From an uncultured Lachnospiraceae bacterium (lineage in GTDB: Bacteria > Bacillota > Clostridia > Lachnospirales > Lachnospiraceae): 64,000 nucleotides of DNA. Positions 18,772 to 28,048 of this stretch are shown here, piece by piece. A program made the translations under genes and the position numbers. Positions within the stretch are counted from its first letter, which is position 1, and each line of letters starts with the position of its first letter. The notes under the pieces were generated by a model. That model was not told the origin of the DNA, did no database searches, and saw only the letters and a program-made list of their open reading frames with translations. The DNA lies in contig CANSUS010000005.1 in assembly GCA_947650155.1 (NCBI GenBank), forward strand, positions 44,841 to 108,840. Reading direction: 5' to 3'.

Positions 18772-19296
18772 ATGAAGAAGCTGGAAGAATATGTGAGAAG
18801 CATACCGGATTTTCCGGAAAAAGGAATAATATTCAGAGACGTGACAAGCGTATTGCAGGATGCAGACGGACTTGCGCTTGCGATTGATACCATGCAGGAA
18901 AAGATTAAGGATTTAGATTTTGATGTGGTGGCAGGACCGGAATCAAGGGGCTTTATCTTTGGAACACCGATTGCATATAATAATCACAAACCTTTTGTAC
19001 TGATCCGCAAAAAAGGGAAGCTGCCCTGTGAGACTGTGGCAATGGAATATGATCTGGAATACGGCAAGGCAACAATAGAAATGCATAAAGATTCTATTCA
19101 AAAAGGACAGAAAGTACTGATTGTTGACGATCTGATCGCTACCGGCGGAACAACGGAAGCAATGATCAAACTGATAGAATCTCTTGGCGGCGAAGTAGTA
19201 GGCGTGGTTGTGCTGATTGAGCTTGCAGGTTTAAACGGACGGGAGAAAATAAACGGTTACCGTTTGGAATCGGCTATCCGTTATGAGGGAAAATAG
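18772..19296 (+). CDS. apt: Adenine phosphoribosyltransferase
   Basis: A 174-residue purine salvage enzyme converting adenine and PRPP to AMP. Motifs are the N-terminal IPDFPEKGIIFRDVT, GPESRGFIFG and the PRPP loop VLIVDDLIATGGTTEA. ATG 18772 gives the normal family length; the in-frame ATG at 18724 would add 16 residues not found in the family. It heads the apt-relA-MBL-hemZ run, a gene order common in Clostridia that links purine salvage to (p)ppGpp metabolism. Confidence 0.96.
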   Translation: MKKLEEYVRSIPDFPEKGIIFRDVTSVLQDADGLALAIDTMQEKIKDLDFDVVAGPESRGFIFGTPIAYNNHKPFVLIRKKGKLPCETVAMEYDLEYGKATIEMHKDSIQKGQKVLIVDDLIATGGTTEAMIKLIESLGGEVVGVVVLIELAGLNGREKINGYRLESAIRYEGK

Positions 19297-19386
19297 GAAT
19301 TTTTTGATTGGAACAAGAAATAATACTTTCAGTAAGGGGCAAAAGGTTCAGATTCATTGATAAAAATGGGTTGGTGAGAATAGCAT

Positions 19387-21693
19387 ATGGCAGAAGATAA
19401 GAGTGAAGTAATTATTGACGATGGAAGAATACAGCCGACACAGGAATTTCTAAGTCCCGAGCTATATTATCTGGAATTGATTGAACGTGTCCATCAGTAT
19501 CATCCATCGGATGAAGTTTCCTTAATTGAAAAAGCATATAGAATAGCGGATGCAGCGCATAAGGGTCAGGTTCGGAAATCGGGTGAGCCTTATATTATTC
19601 ATCCGCTTTGTGTCGCGATCATTCTTGCGGAACTGGAAATGGATAAAGAGACCATTGTAGCGGGGATTTTACATGATGTACTGGAAGATACCATTATGAC
19701 CGAAGAGGAAATGCGGGAACAGTTCGGGGATGATGTGACGCTTCTTGTCGACGGCGTGACAAAATTACAGCAGCTGCAGTTATCCGGCGGCAGTGATGAT
19801 GACAAGACGGCGGACAGAATGGAGCTTCAGGCGGAAAATTTAAGAAAAATGTTTCTGGCTATGGCAAAGGACATCAGGGTGATCCTTATTAAACTGGCTG
19901 ACAGGCTGCATAATATGCGCACCCTTAAATATAAATCCGAAGAAAGTCAGAAGAGGATCGCAAAAGAGACCCTGGAAATTTATTCTCCGATTGCGCAGCG
20001 TCTTGGTATTTCCAAGATTAAAGTGGAACTGGACGATCTTTCTTTAAAATATCTGGAACCGGATGTGTATTATGATCTGGTAGATAAGATAGCGATCCGG
20101 AAAAGCGTCAGAGAGGAGTATATCCAGTCTATTGTAAAGGAAGTCAGGGAACATATCGAAAATGCCGGGATCAAGGCTGAGATTGACGGACGTGTAAAGC
20201 ACTTTTTCAGTATATACAAAAAAATGAAAAATCAAAGCAAAACGATAGATCAGATTTATGATCTGTTTGCAGTCCGTATTATTGTATCAAGCGTAAAAGA
20301 CTGTTATGCGGCGCTGGGTGTGATCCATGAGATGTATAAACCGATACCGGGCAGATTCAAAGATTATATCGCCATGCCAAAGGCAAATATGTATCAGTCT
20401 CTGCATACGACGATCATAGGGACTAACGGGCAGCCATTTGAAATCCAGATTCGTACCTATGAAATGCATAAAGCGGCGGAGTACGGTATTGCAGCACATT
20501 GGAAATATAAAGAGGCGGCTGACGGAAAAAAGCCGGAAGGGCAGGAAGAAGAAAAGCTTGTATGGCTCCGCCAGATTTTGGAATGGCAGAGAGACATGTC
20601 CGACAATAAGGAGTTTATGAATCTATTAAAGAGCGATCTGGACTTGTTTTCGGATAACGTATACTGCTTTACGCCCAGCGGAGAAGTAAAAAACCTGCCG
20701 GCAGGAAGCACTCCGGTGGATTTTGCCTACAGTATTCACAGCGCGGTGGGGAATAAAATGATCGGCGCCAGAGTGAACGGCAAACTGGTGACAATCGATT
20801 ATGAAATCAAAAACGGCGACCGGATCGAAATTCTGACGTCCCAAAATTCCAAGGGACCCAGCATGGACTGGCTGAATATTGTAAAAAGCCCTCAGGCAAA
20901 AAGCAAGATCAATCAGTGGTTTAAAAATGAACTTAAGGAAGATAATATTGTAAAGGGCAAAGAACTTTTACTTTCTTATTGTAAATCAAAGTCCATCAAT
21001 ACAGTTGATGTATTTAAGCCTGAATATATGTCGGGCATTATGCGTAAGTATGGGTTCAAGGACTGGGATTCCGTTCTTGCGGCGGTAGGTCACGGCGGAT
21101 TAAAAGAAGGCCAGATCATTAACCGGATGCAGGAAATGTATGATCGTGAGCATAAGAAAACGGTTACGGATGAAGAAGTGCTTGCGGCAGTAGCGGAAAA
21201 CGTGAGCAGCAGGCCTGTAGCAATTAAATCCAAGAGCGGTATTGTGGTAAAGGGGATTCATGACGTTGCCGTTCGTTTTTCAAAATGCTGTTCGCCTGTA
21301 CCGGGTGACGAGATTATAGGATTTGTGACAAGGGGCAGGGGAATTTCCATCCACAGAACGGATTGTATCAATATGATCAATCTGCCGGAAATCGAAAGGG
21401 CGCGCCTGATCGATGCGGAATGGGAGAATGGCCCGGAGAGTATGGCGGAAGGAAAATATTTTGCAGAAATCAAAATATATGCCAATAACCGAAACGGACT
21501 TCTTGCGGATATATCCAAGGCGCTTACAGAGCGGAATATTAATATTTTGTCCATGAATACGAGGACGAATAAACAGGGAATTGCCACGCTTGCCACAAGC
21601 TTTGAGATCAGCAGCAGGGAAGAGCTGATCCGCGTGATCGATAAGATCCGAAGCATAGAAAGTGTAATTGATATTGAAAGGACGACAGGCTGA
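19387..21693 (+). CDS. relA: Bifunctional (p)ppGpp synthetase/hydrolase (RelA/SpoT, Rel)
   Basis: A 768-residue stringent-response enzyme. An HD hydrolase domain (H96-D97 in LHDVLEDT) is followed by the synthetase domain (GRFKDYIAMPKANMYQSLHT), the TGS domain (VYCFTPSGEVKNLPAGSTPVDFAY, shown in part), a zinc-finger-like region (FSKCCSPVPGD, RTDC) and a C-terminal ACT domain (NGLLADISKALTERNINIL). The HD, synthetase and regulatory parts are all complete, so both making and breaking of (p)ppGpp is expected. It ends with TGATG overlapping the next gene. Confidence 0.97.
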   Translation: MAEDKSEVIIDDGRIQPTQEFLSPELYYLELIERVHQYHPSDEVSLIEKAYRIADAAHKGQVRKSGEPYIIHPLCVAIILAELEMDKETIVAGILHDVLEDTIMTEEEMREQFGDDVTLLVDGVTKLQQLQLSGGSDDDKTADRMELQAENLRKMFLAMAKDIRVILIKLADRLHNMRTLKYKSEESQKRIAKETLEIYSPIAQRLGISKIKVELDDLSLKYLEPDVYYDLVDKIAIRKSVREEYIQSIVKEVREHIENAGIKAEIDGRVKHFFSIYKKMKNQSKTIDQIYDLFAVRIIVSSVKDCYAALGVIHEMYKPIPGRFKDYIAMPKANMYQSLHTTIIGTNGQPFEIQIRTYEMHKAAEYGIAAHWKYKEAADGKKPEGQEEEKLVWLRQILEWQRDMSDNKEFMNLLKSDLDLFSDNVYCFTPSGEVKNLPAGSTPVDFAYSIHSAVGNKMIGARVNGKLVTIDYEIKNGDRIEILTSQNSKGPSMDWLNIVKSPQAKSKINQWFKNELKEDNIVKGKELLLSYCKSKSINTVDVFKPEYMSGIMRKYGFKDWDSVLAAVGHGGLKEGQIINRMQEMYDREHKKTVTDEEVLAAVAENVSSRPVAIKSKSGIVVKGIHDVAVRFSKCCSPVPGDEIIGFVTRGRGISIHRTDCINMINLPEIERARLIDAEWENGPESMAEGKYFAEIKIYANNRNGLLADISKALTERNINILSMNTRTNKQGIATLATSFEISSREELIRVIDKIRSIESVIDIERTTG

Positions 21694-22325
21694 TGCAGAA
21701 ATTAAAAATTGGACGTATTGTTTTAGGTTCATGTCAGACAAATTGCTATTTTGTGTACAAAGAAGGGGAAAAACAGGCGATCGTGTTTGATCCTGCGGAT
21801 CAGGGAAGCCAACTGTATGAAAAATTGACGGAAAATGGATTTCAGGTTGCAGGAATTCTACTTACACACGGGCATTTTGATCATATTTTAGGATGTGCCG
21901 GATTAAAAGAACTGAGCGGAGCAAAAATTTATGCTTATGAAAAGGAGAAGGTACTTTGTGAAGATCCCTTTGTGAATGTATCGGCGCAGACCGGAAGAAG
22001 CTGTACGGTTTCAGTGGATGAGTATGTAAAGGATGGGCAGGAGATCACGCTTGCCGGAATGACCTGTAAAGTACTGGCAACGCCAGGGCATACGATCGGG
22101 AGCTGCTGCTACTATTTTGAAGAAGATAAGCTGCTGATAAGCGGGGATACTTTATTTCTGGAGTCTGTTGGACGTACGGATCTTCCTACCGGAAGCATGG
22201 CGAAACTGACCAACTCTATAAAAGAAAAAATTGCCGTTCTGCCGGGGGATGTGCAGGTGTATCCGGGGCATGGAGACAGTACGACAGTAGAGCATGAATT
22301 ACAGTATAATCCGTTTTTGGGGTAA
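21693..22325 (+). CDS. MBL-fold metallo-hydrolase (glyoxalase II-like)
   Basis: A 210-residue cytoplasmic hydrolase. The metal-binding motif THGHFDH gives H59, H61, D63 and H64; further ligands are in TPGHTIGS, SGDTLF and YPGHG. The length fits the short YcbL-type glyoxalase II-like group rather than full-length GloB. Its start overlaps the relA stop (TGATG), so translation is probably coupled. The substrate is not known for this group in Clostridia. Confidence 0.9.
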   Translation: MQKLKIGRIVLGSCQTNCYFVYKEGEKQAIVFDPADQGSQLYEKLTENGFQVAGILLTHGHFDHILGCAGLKELSGAKIYAYEKEKVLCEDPFVNVSAQTGRSCTVSVDEYVKDGQEITLAGMTCKVLATPGHTIGSCCYYFEEDKLLISGDTLFLESVGRTDLPTGSMAKLTNSIKEKIAVLPGDVQVYPGHGDSTTVEHELQYNPFLG

Positions 22326-22340
22326 GGACAGGAACAGAAA

Positions 22341-23801
22341 ATGATAGTAGTGAAGATAAGTGAACCACAGTTTGAATATGATATTCATTCCTTAGTCAGG
22401 GCTTTTTATCCGGGAGTGGAAGTAAAAGTCTCAGGAAAAGATTCTAAAATGCAGTCAGAAGAGGGAATGCCAGAATTTGAAATAGAATTTCAAAGGAACG
22501 GCATTTCTTTTTGTATAAAAGACAAGGATGAGAGGACAGAAAACCATGCCCTGTTTCAAGATCCGGATGACAGGGCAGAGATAAAAAACGACTTAAAAAT
22601 GCTGATTTACAAAAGTCTGTCGAAGTATTTAAAAAAAGAGCTGCCCTGGGGAACGCTTACGGGAATCCGGCCTACCAAGATACCGATGACGATGCTTACG
22701 GATCAGACGAAGGAATATGACGAAGAAGAGATCCTGCGTCTGATGCAGGAAAAATATGCAGTCAGTGAAGAAAAAGGCCGTCTTAGCATTGCTATTGCGA
22801 AAAGAGAAAAAGAGCTGCTTTCCAGACTTCACTATAAAAACGGATACAGCTTATATATAGGGATTCCCTTTTGCCCGACCACATGCCTTTATTGTTCCTT
22901 TACTTCTTTTCCGATCAGTGCGTGGGCAGATAAGGTGGATGCCTATCTGACGGCATTGGAAAAAGAAATGGACGCCACGGCTCAGTTGATGGACGGAAAA
23001 ATACTGGATACCGTTTATATCGGCGGAGGGACGCCGACTACCCTTTCCGTATCGGAACTGGACAGGCTTTTTACGAAGCTGAAAGCGGTTTTTGATTTTT
23101 CTACTGTGCAGGAGTTTACCGTGGAGGCGGGAAGGGCGGACAGTATTACAAAGGAAAAACTGCAGGTATTGTATGAACATGGCGTTACCCGTATTTCCGT
23201 TAATCCACAGACAATGAAGGAAGAGACTCTGAAGTTTATTGGAAGAAAAGCGACGGCTGCACAGACGGCGGAGGCCTATAAGATGGCGAGGGAGGTCGGT
23301 TTTACCAACATTAATATGGATATTATTCTGGGACTCCCGGGAGAAAGCGAAGAGGATGTTTCTGAAACGATTCAGAAAATCGGAGAACTTGCGCCGGATT
23401 CTCTTACGGTGCATTCCCTTGCAGTGAAAAGAGCGTCAAAGCTCAGTCAGTGGATTCAGGTAAACGGGATAGCACTGCTTCATAATACGGAAGAGACGAT
23501 GGAGATCGCGGCAAAAGGCGCGGAGAAAATGGGGCTTGTGCCATATTATCTGTATCGTCAGAAAAATATGTCCGGTAATTTTGAAAACGTAGGATACGCG
23601 GCGGAAGGAAAATTTGGAATTTATAATATTTTGATGATGGAGGAAGTGCAGGATATTGCAGCGCTAGGCGCAGGGAGCATTTCCAAGCGATTGTATGAGG
23701 GCGGACGGATCGAAAGATGCGAGAATGTGAAGGATGTGGCACAGTATATCGGACGGATTGAAGAGATGATTGAGCGGAAGGGAAAGCTTTGGGGAGATTA
23801 G
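22341..23801 (+). CDS. hemZ: HemZ-type radical SAM coproporphyrinogen III oxidase-like protein
   Basis: A 486-residue radical SAM protein. The 4Fe-4S motif is C178-x3-C182-x2-C185 (FCPTTCLYC), followed by the glycine-rich YIGGGTPTTL and SVNPQTM and NMDIILGLPGE as in HemN/HemW relatives. An N-terminal extension of about 165 residues before the radical SAM core, with LPWGTLTGIRPTKI, marks the HemZ subgroup. It is annotated as an oxygen-independent coproporphyrinogen III dehydrogenase, but the true role in an organism without visible haem genes is uncertain. It follows the MBL gene by 15 bases. Confidence 0.9.
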   Translation: MIVVKISEPQFEYDIHSLVRAFYPGVEVKVSGKDSKMQSEEGMPEFEIEFQRNGISFCIKDKDERTENHALFQDPDDRAEIKNDLKMLIYKSLSKYLKKELPWGTLTGIRPTKIPMTMLTDQTKEYDEEEILRLMQEKYAVSEEKGRLSIAIAKREKELLSRLHYKNGYSLYIGIPFCPTTCLYCSFTSFPISAWADKVDAYLTALEKEMDATAQLMDGKILDTVYIGGGTPTTLSVSELDRLFTKLKAVFDFSTVQEFTVEAGRADSITKEKLQVLYEHGVTRISVNPQTMKEETLKFIGRKATAAQTAEAYKMAREVGFTNINMDIILGLPGESEEDVSETIQKIGELAPDSLTVHSLAVKRASKLSQWIQVNGIALLHNTEETMEIAAKGAEKMGLVPYYLYRQKNMSGNFENVGYAAEGKFGIYNILMMEEVQDIAALGAGSISKRLYEGGRIERCENVKDVAQYIGRIEEMIERKGKLWGD

Positions 23802-23843
23802 GATAATATTTATGAAAATTTAAAAGTTATGGGAGGAAAGAGA

Positions 23844-25406
23844 ATGATATTTCATATTTTAGAACCGTATTTGTGGATGCCGGTGAATAAGAAAAACCCT
23901 GTGGTAAAACTTCATTTTTATTGCAACAATAGTAAATTTCAAGAGGTTGATATTCAATTAGGGGGAACAGACGGCGATTTTTATACGGCAATGGACGTAA
24001 GCAAATATCTTGGTCAGGATATAGAGATAAAGGGAGAAATACCTGAGGATATGTTTTATAACATTTTCTGCTGCAAAGAAGAAGTGCAAAACATATATCC
24101 GTTCCGCCCCAAGATACATTTTGCGCCGGAAATCGGCTGGCATAATGATCCGAATGGTCTTGTTTATGCAGACGGTGTTTATCATCTCTATTATCAGTGG
24201 AATCCATATGGCGTTATTTGGGGAAATATGCACTGGGGACACGCTGTAAGTAAAGATTTGCTTACATGGGAGCACAGGCCTATGGTAATGGAACCTGACC
24301 AGTACGGCACAATTTATTCAGGATGCGGCTGGCAGGATAAAGAGAATGCTGCAGGATTTGGTAAAAATACCCTGCTGTTTTTCTATACTGCTTCGGGTGG
24401 GTGTAATCAGTGGTCTGTTGATGCCGGTAATCAGCATACACAGCGATTGGCAATATCCACCGACGGAGGAGAAACTTTACAGCGCATAGATGGTACAATT
24501 CTCCCCCATATTGCAGGTGGAAATCGTGATCCGAAAATTTTCTATCACAAAGAAAGCGCCGCATATATTATGGTACTTTTCCTGGATGATTACGAATTTG
24601 CGGTTTTCCGTTCTGCGGATTTACTCCATTGGGAAGAAACGCAGAGATTTTCAGCAGAAAAAATGAGGGAGTGTCCCGACTTATTTGAATTATCTGTTGA
24701 CAATGCCGCAGGAGAAAAGAAGTGGGTGTTTTGGTCTGCTGACGGATATTATCTTGTCGGCAGCTTTGACGGTTATCATTTTACGCCGGAGTCAGAAGTA
24801 CTGTGTGCATACAGTACGGGCCTTGCTTATGCAGCGCAGACTTATGCGGGAGTGGAGGACAGAATCATCAGTGTTGCATGGCTTCGGCTTGAAAATGACC
24901 GCGGAAACTACAGAGGATTGATGTCTGTTCCAACAGAATTGTCACTATTAAAGACCGATAATGGGTATAAACTGCATTTTCATCTTACAAAAGAATTTTT
25001 GGCGTGCAGACAGCTTTGCGGAGAATTGGAGAAGGGCGGAAAATTTTTTGAAACAGGACTGAAAGGTTTGCCCGCGGAAATCATAATAAACTGGAAAGCA
25101 CAGGAAACCGGATATACGAAATTGTTGATAGGAGATACTGTGGTTACTGTGAACTTTGATAAGAGCAGCATTGAATTTGTGAATCCGCAGATTTATTCAG
25201 AAGCGATTGTTGTTCCGTTTGATCAGAAAGAATCTTTAAGCCTGGACTTTATAATGGACCAGGAAGTAATAGAGTTTTTTGGAAATGACGGCGTGATTTG
25301 CGGAGCGGTTGAAACGGAAGAAAATTTATTGAGAAAAAAATTTGTTATGGAATCCGCAGCGGAACTCGAATCAATGAGAGTGTATGAAATTGTCACTTCC
25401 CTATAA
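23844..25406 (+). CDS. Glycoside hydrolase family 32 (fructan/sucrose hydrolase)
   Basis: A 520-residue GH32 enzyme. The three catalytic residues are visible: nucleophile D102 in GWHNDPNG, transition-state stabiliser D229 in NRDPKIF and acid/base E276 in RECPDLFEL. The first 80 or so residues form a small N-terminal region and the last 150 the usual beta-sandwich. No signal peptide is seen, so it is probably cytoplasmic and acts on sucrose, sucrose-6-phosphate or short fructo-oligosaccharides. ATG 23844 follows GGGAGGAAAG closely; ATG 23829 lies upstream of that site. No fructose transporter or PTS gene is adjacent. Confidence 0.93.
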   Translation: MIFHILEPYLWMPVNKKNPVVKLHFYCNNSKFQEVDIQLGGTDGDFYTAMDVSKYLGQDIEIKGEIPEDMFYNIFCCKEEVQNIYPFRPKIHFAPEIGWHNDPNGLVYADGVYHLYYQWNPYGVIWGNMHWGHAVSKDLLTWEHRPMVMEPDQYGTIYSGCGWQDKENAAGFGKNTLLFFYTASGGCNQWSVDAGNQHTQRLAISTDGGETLQRIDGTILPHIAGGNRDPKIFYHKESAAYIMVLFLDDYEFAVFRSADLLHWEETQRFSAEKMRECPDLFELSVDNAAGEKKWVFWSADGYYLVGSFDGYHFTPESEVLCAYSTGLAYAAQTYAGVEDRIISVAWLRLENDRGNYRGLMSVPTELSLLKTDNGYKLHFHLTKEFLACRQLCGELEKGGKFFETGLKGLPAEIIINWKAQETGYTKLLIGDTVVTVNFDKSSIEFVNPQIYSEAIVVPFDQKESLSLDFIMDQEVIEFFGNDGVICGAVETEENLLRKKFVMESAAELESMRVYEIVTSL

Positions 25407-25438
25407 TGTGGAATAATGTGGAAAACAGAGTTTCTACA

Positions 25439-25467
25439 TTGACACAACGGATTTTCCATGTTAGAAT
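25439..25467 (+). promoter_or_regulatory. Promoter of the tetR-like gene
   Basis: A perfect TTGACA (25439-25444), a 17-base spacer and TAGAAT (25462-25467). The operator below begins 4 bases after the -10 and so covers the transcription start. Confidence 0.85.
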
Positions 25468-25470
25468 CAA

Positions 25471-25487
25471 ACCGACAGACAGTCGAT
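25471..25487 (+). promoter_or_regulatory. TetR operator 1
   Basis: ACCGACAGACAGTCGAT is an imperfect palindrome that matches a second site at 26192-26208 at 15 of 17 positions. Its position over the start of transcription predicts autorepression by the TetR protein encoded next. Confidence 0.7.
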
Positions 25488-25514
25488 AAGAGATGTATCA
25501 GGAGAGCAGGGCGG

Positions 25515-26138
25515 ATGCGGATCGTAAAAGAAGCAGAAGAACGGAAAAATGAGATATTGGATGTGGCGGAGCGTCTGTTTGGAGCAAAAGGATTTGACAA
25601 TACCAGTACAAATGACATTTTGAAGGAAATTGGGATTGCAAGAGGAACCTTGTACTATCATTTTAAATCAAAAGAAGACATTTTAGACGCCGTAATCGAC
25701 CGGATGACAGGACAAATGCTGATCAAGGCAAAAGCTCTGCAAAACAGGAAGGAAATTCCTGTTTTGCAGAGGCTTACCCTGATGATAACAGCCCTGCATG
25801 TAAGCGGCGGTTTTGGAGAGGAGTTAATGTCGCAGATCCATAAACCGCAAAATGCGCTTTTACACCAGAAAATGCAGGAACGGCTGTCAGTTGAGATGAA
25901 TCCTTTGCTTACAGCGTTGATTGAAGAAGGGATTTCACAGGGAATCTGCCAGACCGATTATCCGGCGCAGACGGTGGAAATGACATTTTTGTATGCCAAT
26001 ATAGTATTTGATGACCTTATGGCATATGGCGCGGAAGAAAGAAAAAAAAAGATCGAAGCATTTATTTATAATTTGGAACGGCTTTTAAAAATGGAGGAAG
26101 GGAGTATGAGGGAAGTTGTCCTGCCTCTTTTTAAGTAA
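25515..26138 (+). CDS. TetR-family transcriptional regulator
   Basis: A 207-residue repressor with an N-terminal helix-turn-helix of the TetR type (ILDVAERLFGAKGFDNTSTN, then IGIARGTLYYHFKSKEDIL). The C-terminal ligand-binding region is all-helical and of unknown specificity. ATG 25515 is chosen because AGGAG (25500-25504) lies 10 bases upstream; the earlier in-frame ATG at 25458 lies within the promoter and cannot be transcribed from it. It is flanked by two copies of its likely operator, one at its own promoter and one before the downstream XRE gene. Confidence 0.9.
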   Translation: MRIVKEAEERKNEILDVAERLFGAKGFDNTSTNDILKEIGIARGTLYYHFKSKEDILDAVIDRMTGQMLIKAKALQNRKEIPVLQRLTLMITALHVSGGFGEELMSQIHKPQNALLHQKMQERLSVEMNPLLTALIEEGISQGICQTDYPAQTVEMTFLYANIVFDDLMAYGAEERKKKIEAFIYNLERLLKMEEGSMREVVLPLFK

Positions 26139-26183
26139 CAGTTCAGCCTTTATTCTGCCGGCAGGCTGCACTGTTATCTTTTT
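26137..26183 (+). terminator. Intrinsic terminator after the tetR-like gene
   Basis: AACAGTTCAGCC (26137-26148) pairs with GGCTGCACTGTT (26164-26175) with one mismatch; an inner CTGCCGGCAG palindrome and a CTTTTT tail follow. Confidence 0.8.
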
Positions 26184-26191
26184 AGCCCAAT

Positions 26192-26208
26192 ACCGACAGA
26201 CCGTCGGT
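26192..26208 (+). promoter_or_regulatory. TetR operator 2
   Basis: ACCGACAGACCGTCGGT is a perfect palindrome around a 5-base centre (ACCGAC-N5-GTCGGT). It lies between the tetR terminator and the XRE gene, directly in that gene's promoter region, so the XRE gene is a predicted target of the TetR repressor. Confidence 0.75.
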
Positions 26209-26245
26209 CTAAAACGATAATAAAAACCATGAAGGAGAAAAGCAT

Positions 26246-26695
26246 ATGACATTTGCAGAAAAATTAAAATCTATCCGTAAACAGACGGGGATGTCACAGG
26301 AAAAACTGGCGGAAAAGCTTGGAGTTTCCAGACAGGCTGTTACAAAATGGGAGACGGATGCAGGGATTCCGGATATTGAAAATATAATGGCGGTTTCAGC
26401 CTTGTTTGATATTTCCATTGATGAACTTCTGGGAAAGGCAAGAGCAGAAAGAAAGCCGGCAGATTATTTGTTTGAAAGCGCTACGGAAGCAGATATGGAA
26501 GAGCCGAAATGTTATGATTTGAAGTTGGGAGGAGCAAAAAGGCTTGTGCTTTCGGGATATGAGGGTGAAAAGATTCGTGTTCGCCTCGTTTCTGACACGC
26601 TGCTCTTTGTACAGATACCATCTCCGTATATTGAGAAGATCGAACTAAATGGAATAAAAAGCGAACTTGTGATCTGCACTCATAGTGAGAGGTAG
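26246..26695 (+). CDS. XRE-family helix-turn-helix regulator, short
   Basis: A 149-residue protein with an N-terminal XRE helix-turn-helix (MSQEKLAEKLGVSRQAVTKWE, in part; VSALFDISIDELLG). Residues from about 75 form a beta-rich region (CYDLKLGGAKRLVLSGYEGEKIRVRL, in part) like the start of the longer DUF4097-type C-terminal domain of related regulators, but it stops after about 70 residues. It may therefore be a truncated member. GAAGGAGA precedes the ATG. It converges on the minus-strand CmpB gene with 15 bases between the stops. Confidence 0.8.
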   Translation: MTFAEKLKSIRKQTGMSQEKLAEKLGVSRQAVTKWETDAGIPDIENIMAVSALFDISIDELLGKARAERKPADYLFESATEADMEEPKCYDLKLGGAKRLVLSGYEGEKIRVRLVSDTLLFVQIPSPYIEKIELNGIKSELVICTHSER

Positions 26696-26710
26696 AAGGA
26701 AGGAAATCCA

Positions 26711-28024
26711 TTACTCCACAATCTTTGCATTCGGATAAATCCGTTCGATTCTCTCGTCCGGGAAATGGTCGTCCAAAAAGGAATTTAATGCCCCTTCCGT
26801 GCTTTCTGCATTTTCATGTCTTTCCGTATATCGGGCAAGCGCAAGCGAAGAAATTACCATGTTAAAAAGCATGAAAATAATGAAAAGATTTGTGACAATC
26901 TTTCCTGTTTTCATAGGGATTTTTTCGATCAGGGCGGAGAGGCGGGGGTAGATCAGCTTCAGCCAGACAACGGCAGCAATTCCCCAGAAAAAGCAGTAAA
27001 GCAGATTGATCCTGCCGCCCAGATTAAAGGCAAAGCCGCTGTAATCCCAGAAGATCGTGCCAAAGACCAGCTCTGTGAAAACGCTGCAAATATATTCGTA
27101 AGCGCCGCCAAGCAGGGTTCCAAGCCAAAAGATATACCAGTTGTCTTTTTCTTTACATAAATATAAGAGTGCAGTTAAAAAGGCGCATCCCAGTCCCCAG
27201 ACAACACTGAAAGGACCATAAACGACACTGCTTCTGCTCATCAGTTCTCCCATTGTCAGAAAGCAGAAAATCGTTTCAATAATATCACCTAAGAATGCTC
27301 CGATAAAAAAGATTACAATCAGTTTATAGAAACTGCAGCCTTCTGCAAAGACAGTAGATTTTTCTTTGACAGGCACGGAAAGATTCTGATCGGAAAGAGG
27401 AGGAAACGCTTTTTGCATACGGCGTTTTATTCGTTTCGTAATCGCATTTTCCAAAATGCGGGAAGCGTTCTGAATGCCATCTGTAATGGGAGAAAGCTGT
27501 TTCGCCTGTTTTTTCATACCGGCAAGTGTTAACCAGGTGCCGATAAAGTCAAGTCCGAGCAGAACAAACAGACTGATCATAGTAAAAAATCCGATCGGAT
27601 AGGGGATCAGGCCAAGGAAAGATAAAAGAAGAGGATCGGTGACATACAAAAGCAGCAGGGCAAAACATCCCCAGAGCAGGGAATATTTTAAGCACACATA
27701 TCCTTCAAAAGAAAAACGTTCATTGGAATAGTCCCACCATTTTCTTTTAAATATCTTTTCCAGAACCTTTCCGGTCACAAGTTCAAGCAGGGAAGCTAAA
27801 ATCATACCCCCTAAAAATAAGAAAAACGGTGAAGCCTTCAATTCGGGTAGAAAGATGGCAAATAAAACGGCGCCGGTGCCGTAGATCGGGCAGAGGGGAC
27901 CGGTAACAAATCCACGGTTGATAAAGGTTCTTTTTTTGATTACTGCGGCACCCACTTCTACGCACCATCCAATAAAGGAATAGAACAGGCAGAGCCACAG
28001 AAGTTGATATAATGTATATTCCAT
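26711..28024 (-). CDS. CmpB-like putative ABC-transporter-type membrane protein, duplicated domain
   Basis: A 437-residue polytopic membrane protein of the ABC_trans_CmpB (DUF1113) family. The domain occurs twice: residues about 5-165 (LFYSFIGWCVEVGAAVIKKR, FINRGFVTGPLCPIYGTGA) and about 230-380 (FIGAFLGDIIETIF, RSSVVYGPFSVVWGLG). A charged linker of about 50 residues separates the copies, and the C terminus is soluble and acidic. Despite the family name, a transport role is unproven and no ATPase or binding protein is adjacent. It converges with the XRE gene. Confidence 0.75.
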   Translation of the reverse strand: MEYTLYQLLWLCLFYSFIGWCVEVGAAVIKKRTFINRGFVTGPLCPIYGTGAVLFAIFLPELKASPFFLFLGGMILASLLELVTGKVLEKIFKRKWWDYSNERFSFEGYVCLKYSLLWGCFALLLLYVTDPLLLSFLGLIPYPIGFFTMISLFVLLGLDFIGTWLTLAGMKKQAKQLSPITDGIQNASRILENAITKRIKRRMQKAFPPLSDQNLSVPVKEKSTVFAEGCSFYKLIVIFFIGAFLGDIIETIFCFLTMGELMSRSSVVYGPFSVVWGLGCAFLTALLYLCKEKDNWYIFWLGTLLGGAYEYICSVFTELVFGTIFWDYSGFAFNLGGRINLLYCFFWGIAAVVWLKLIYPRLSALIEKIPMKTGKIVTNLFIIFMLFNMVISSLALARYTERHENAESTEGALNSFLDDHFPDERIERIYPNAKIVE

Positions 28025-28048
28025 AAGTCCTCCCGGGAAAAGACAGAT

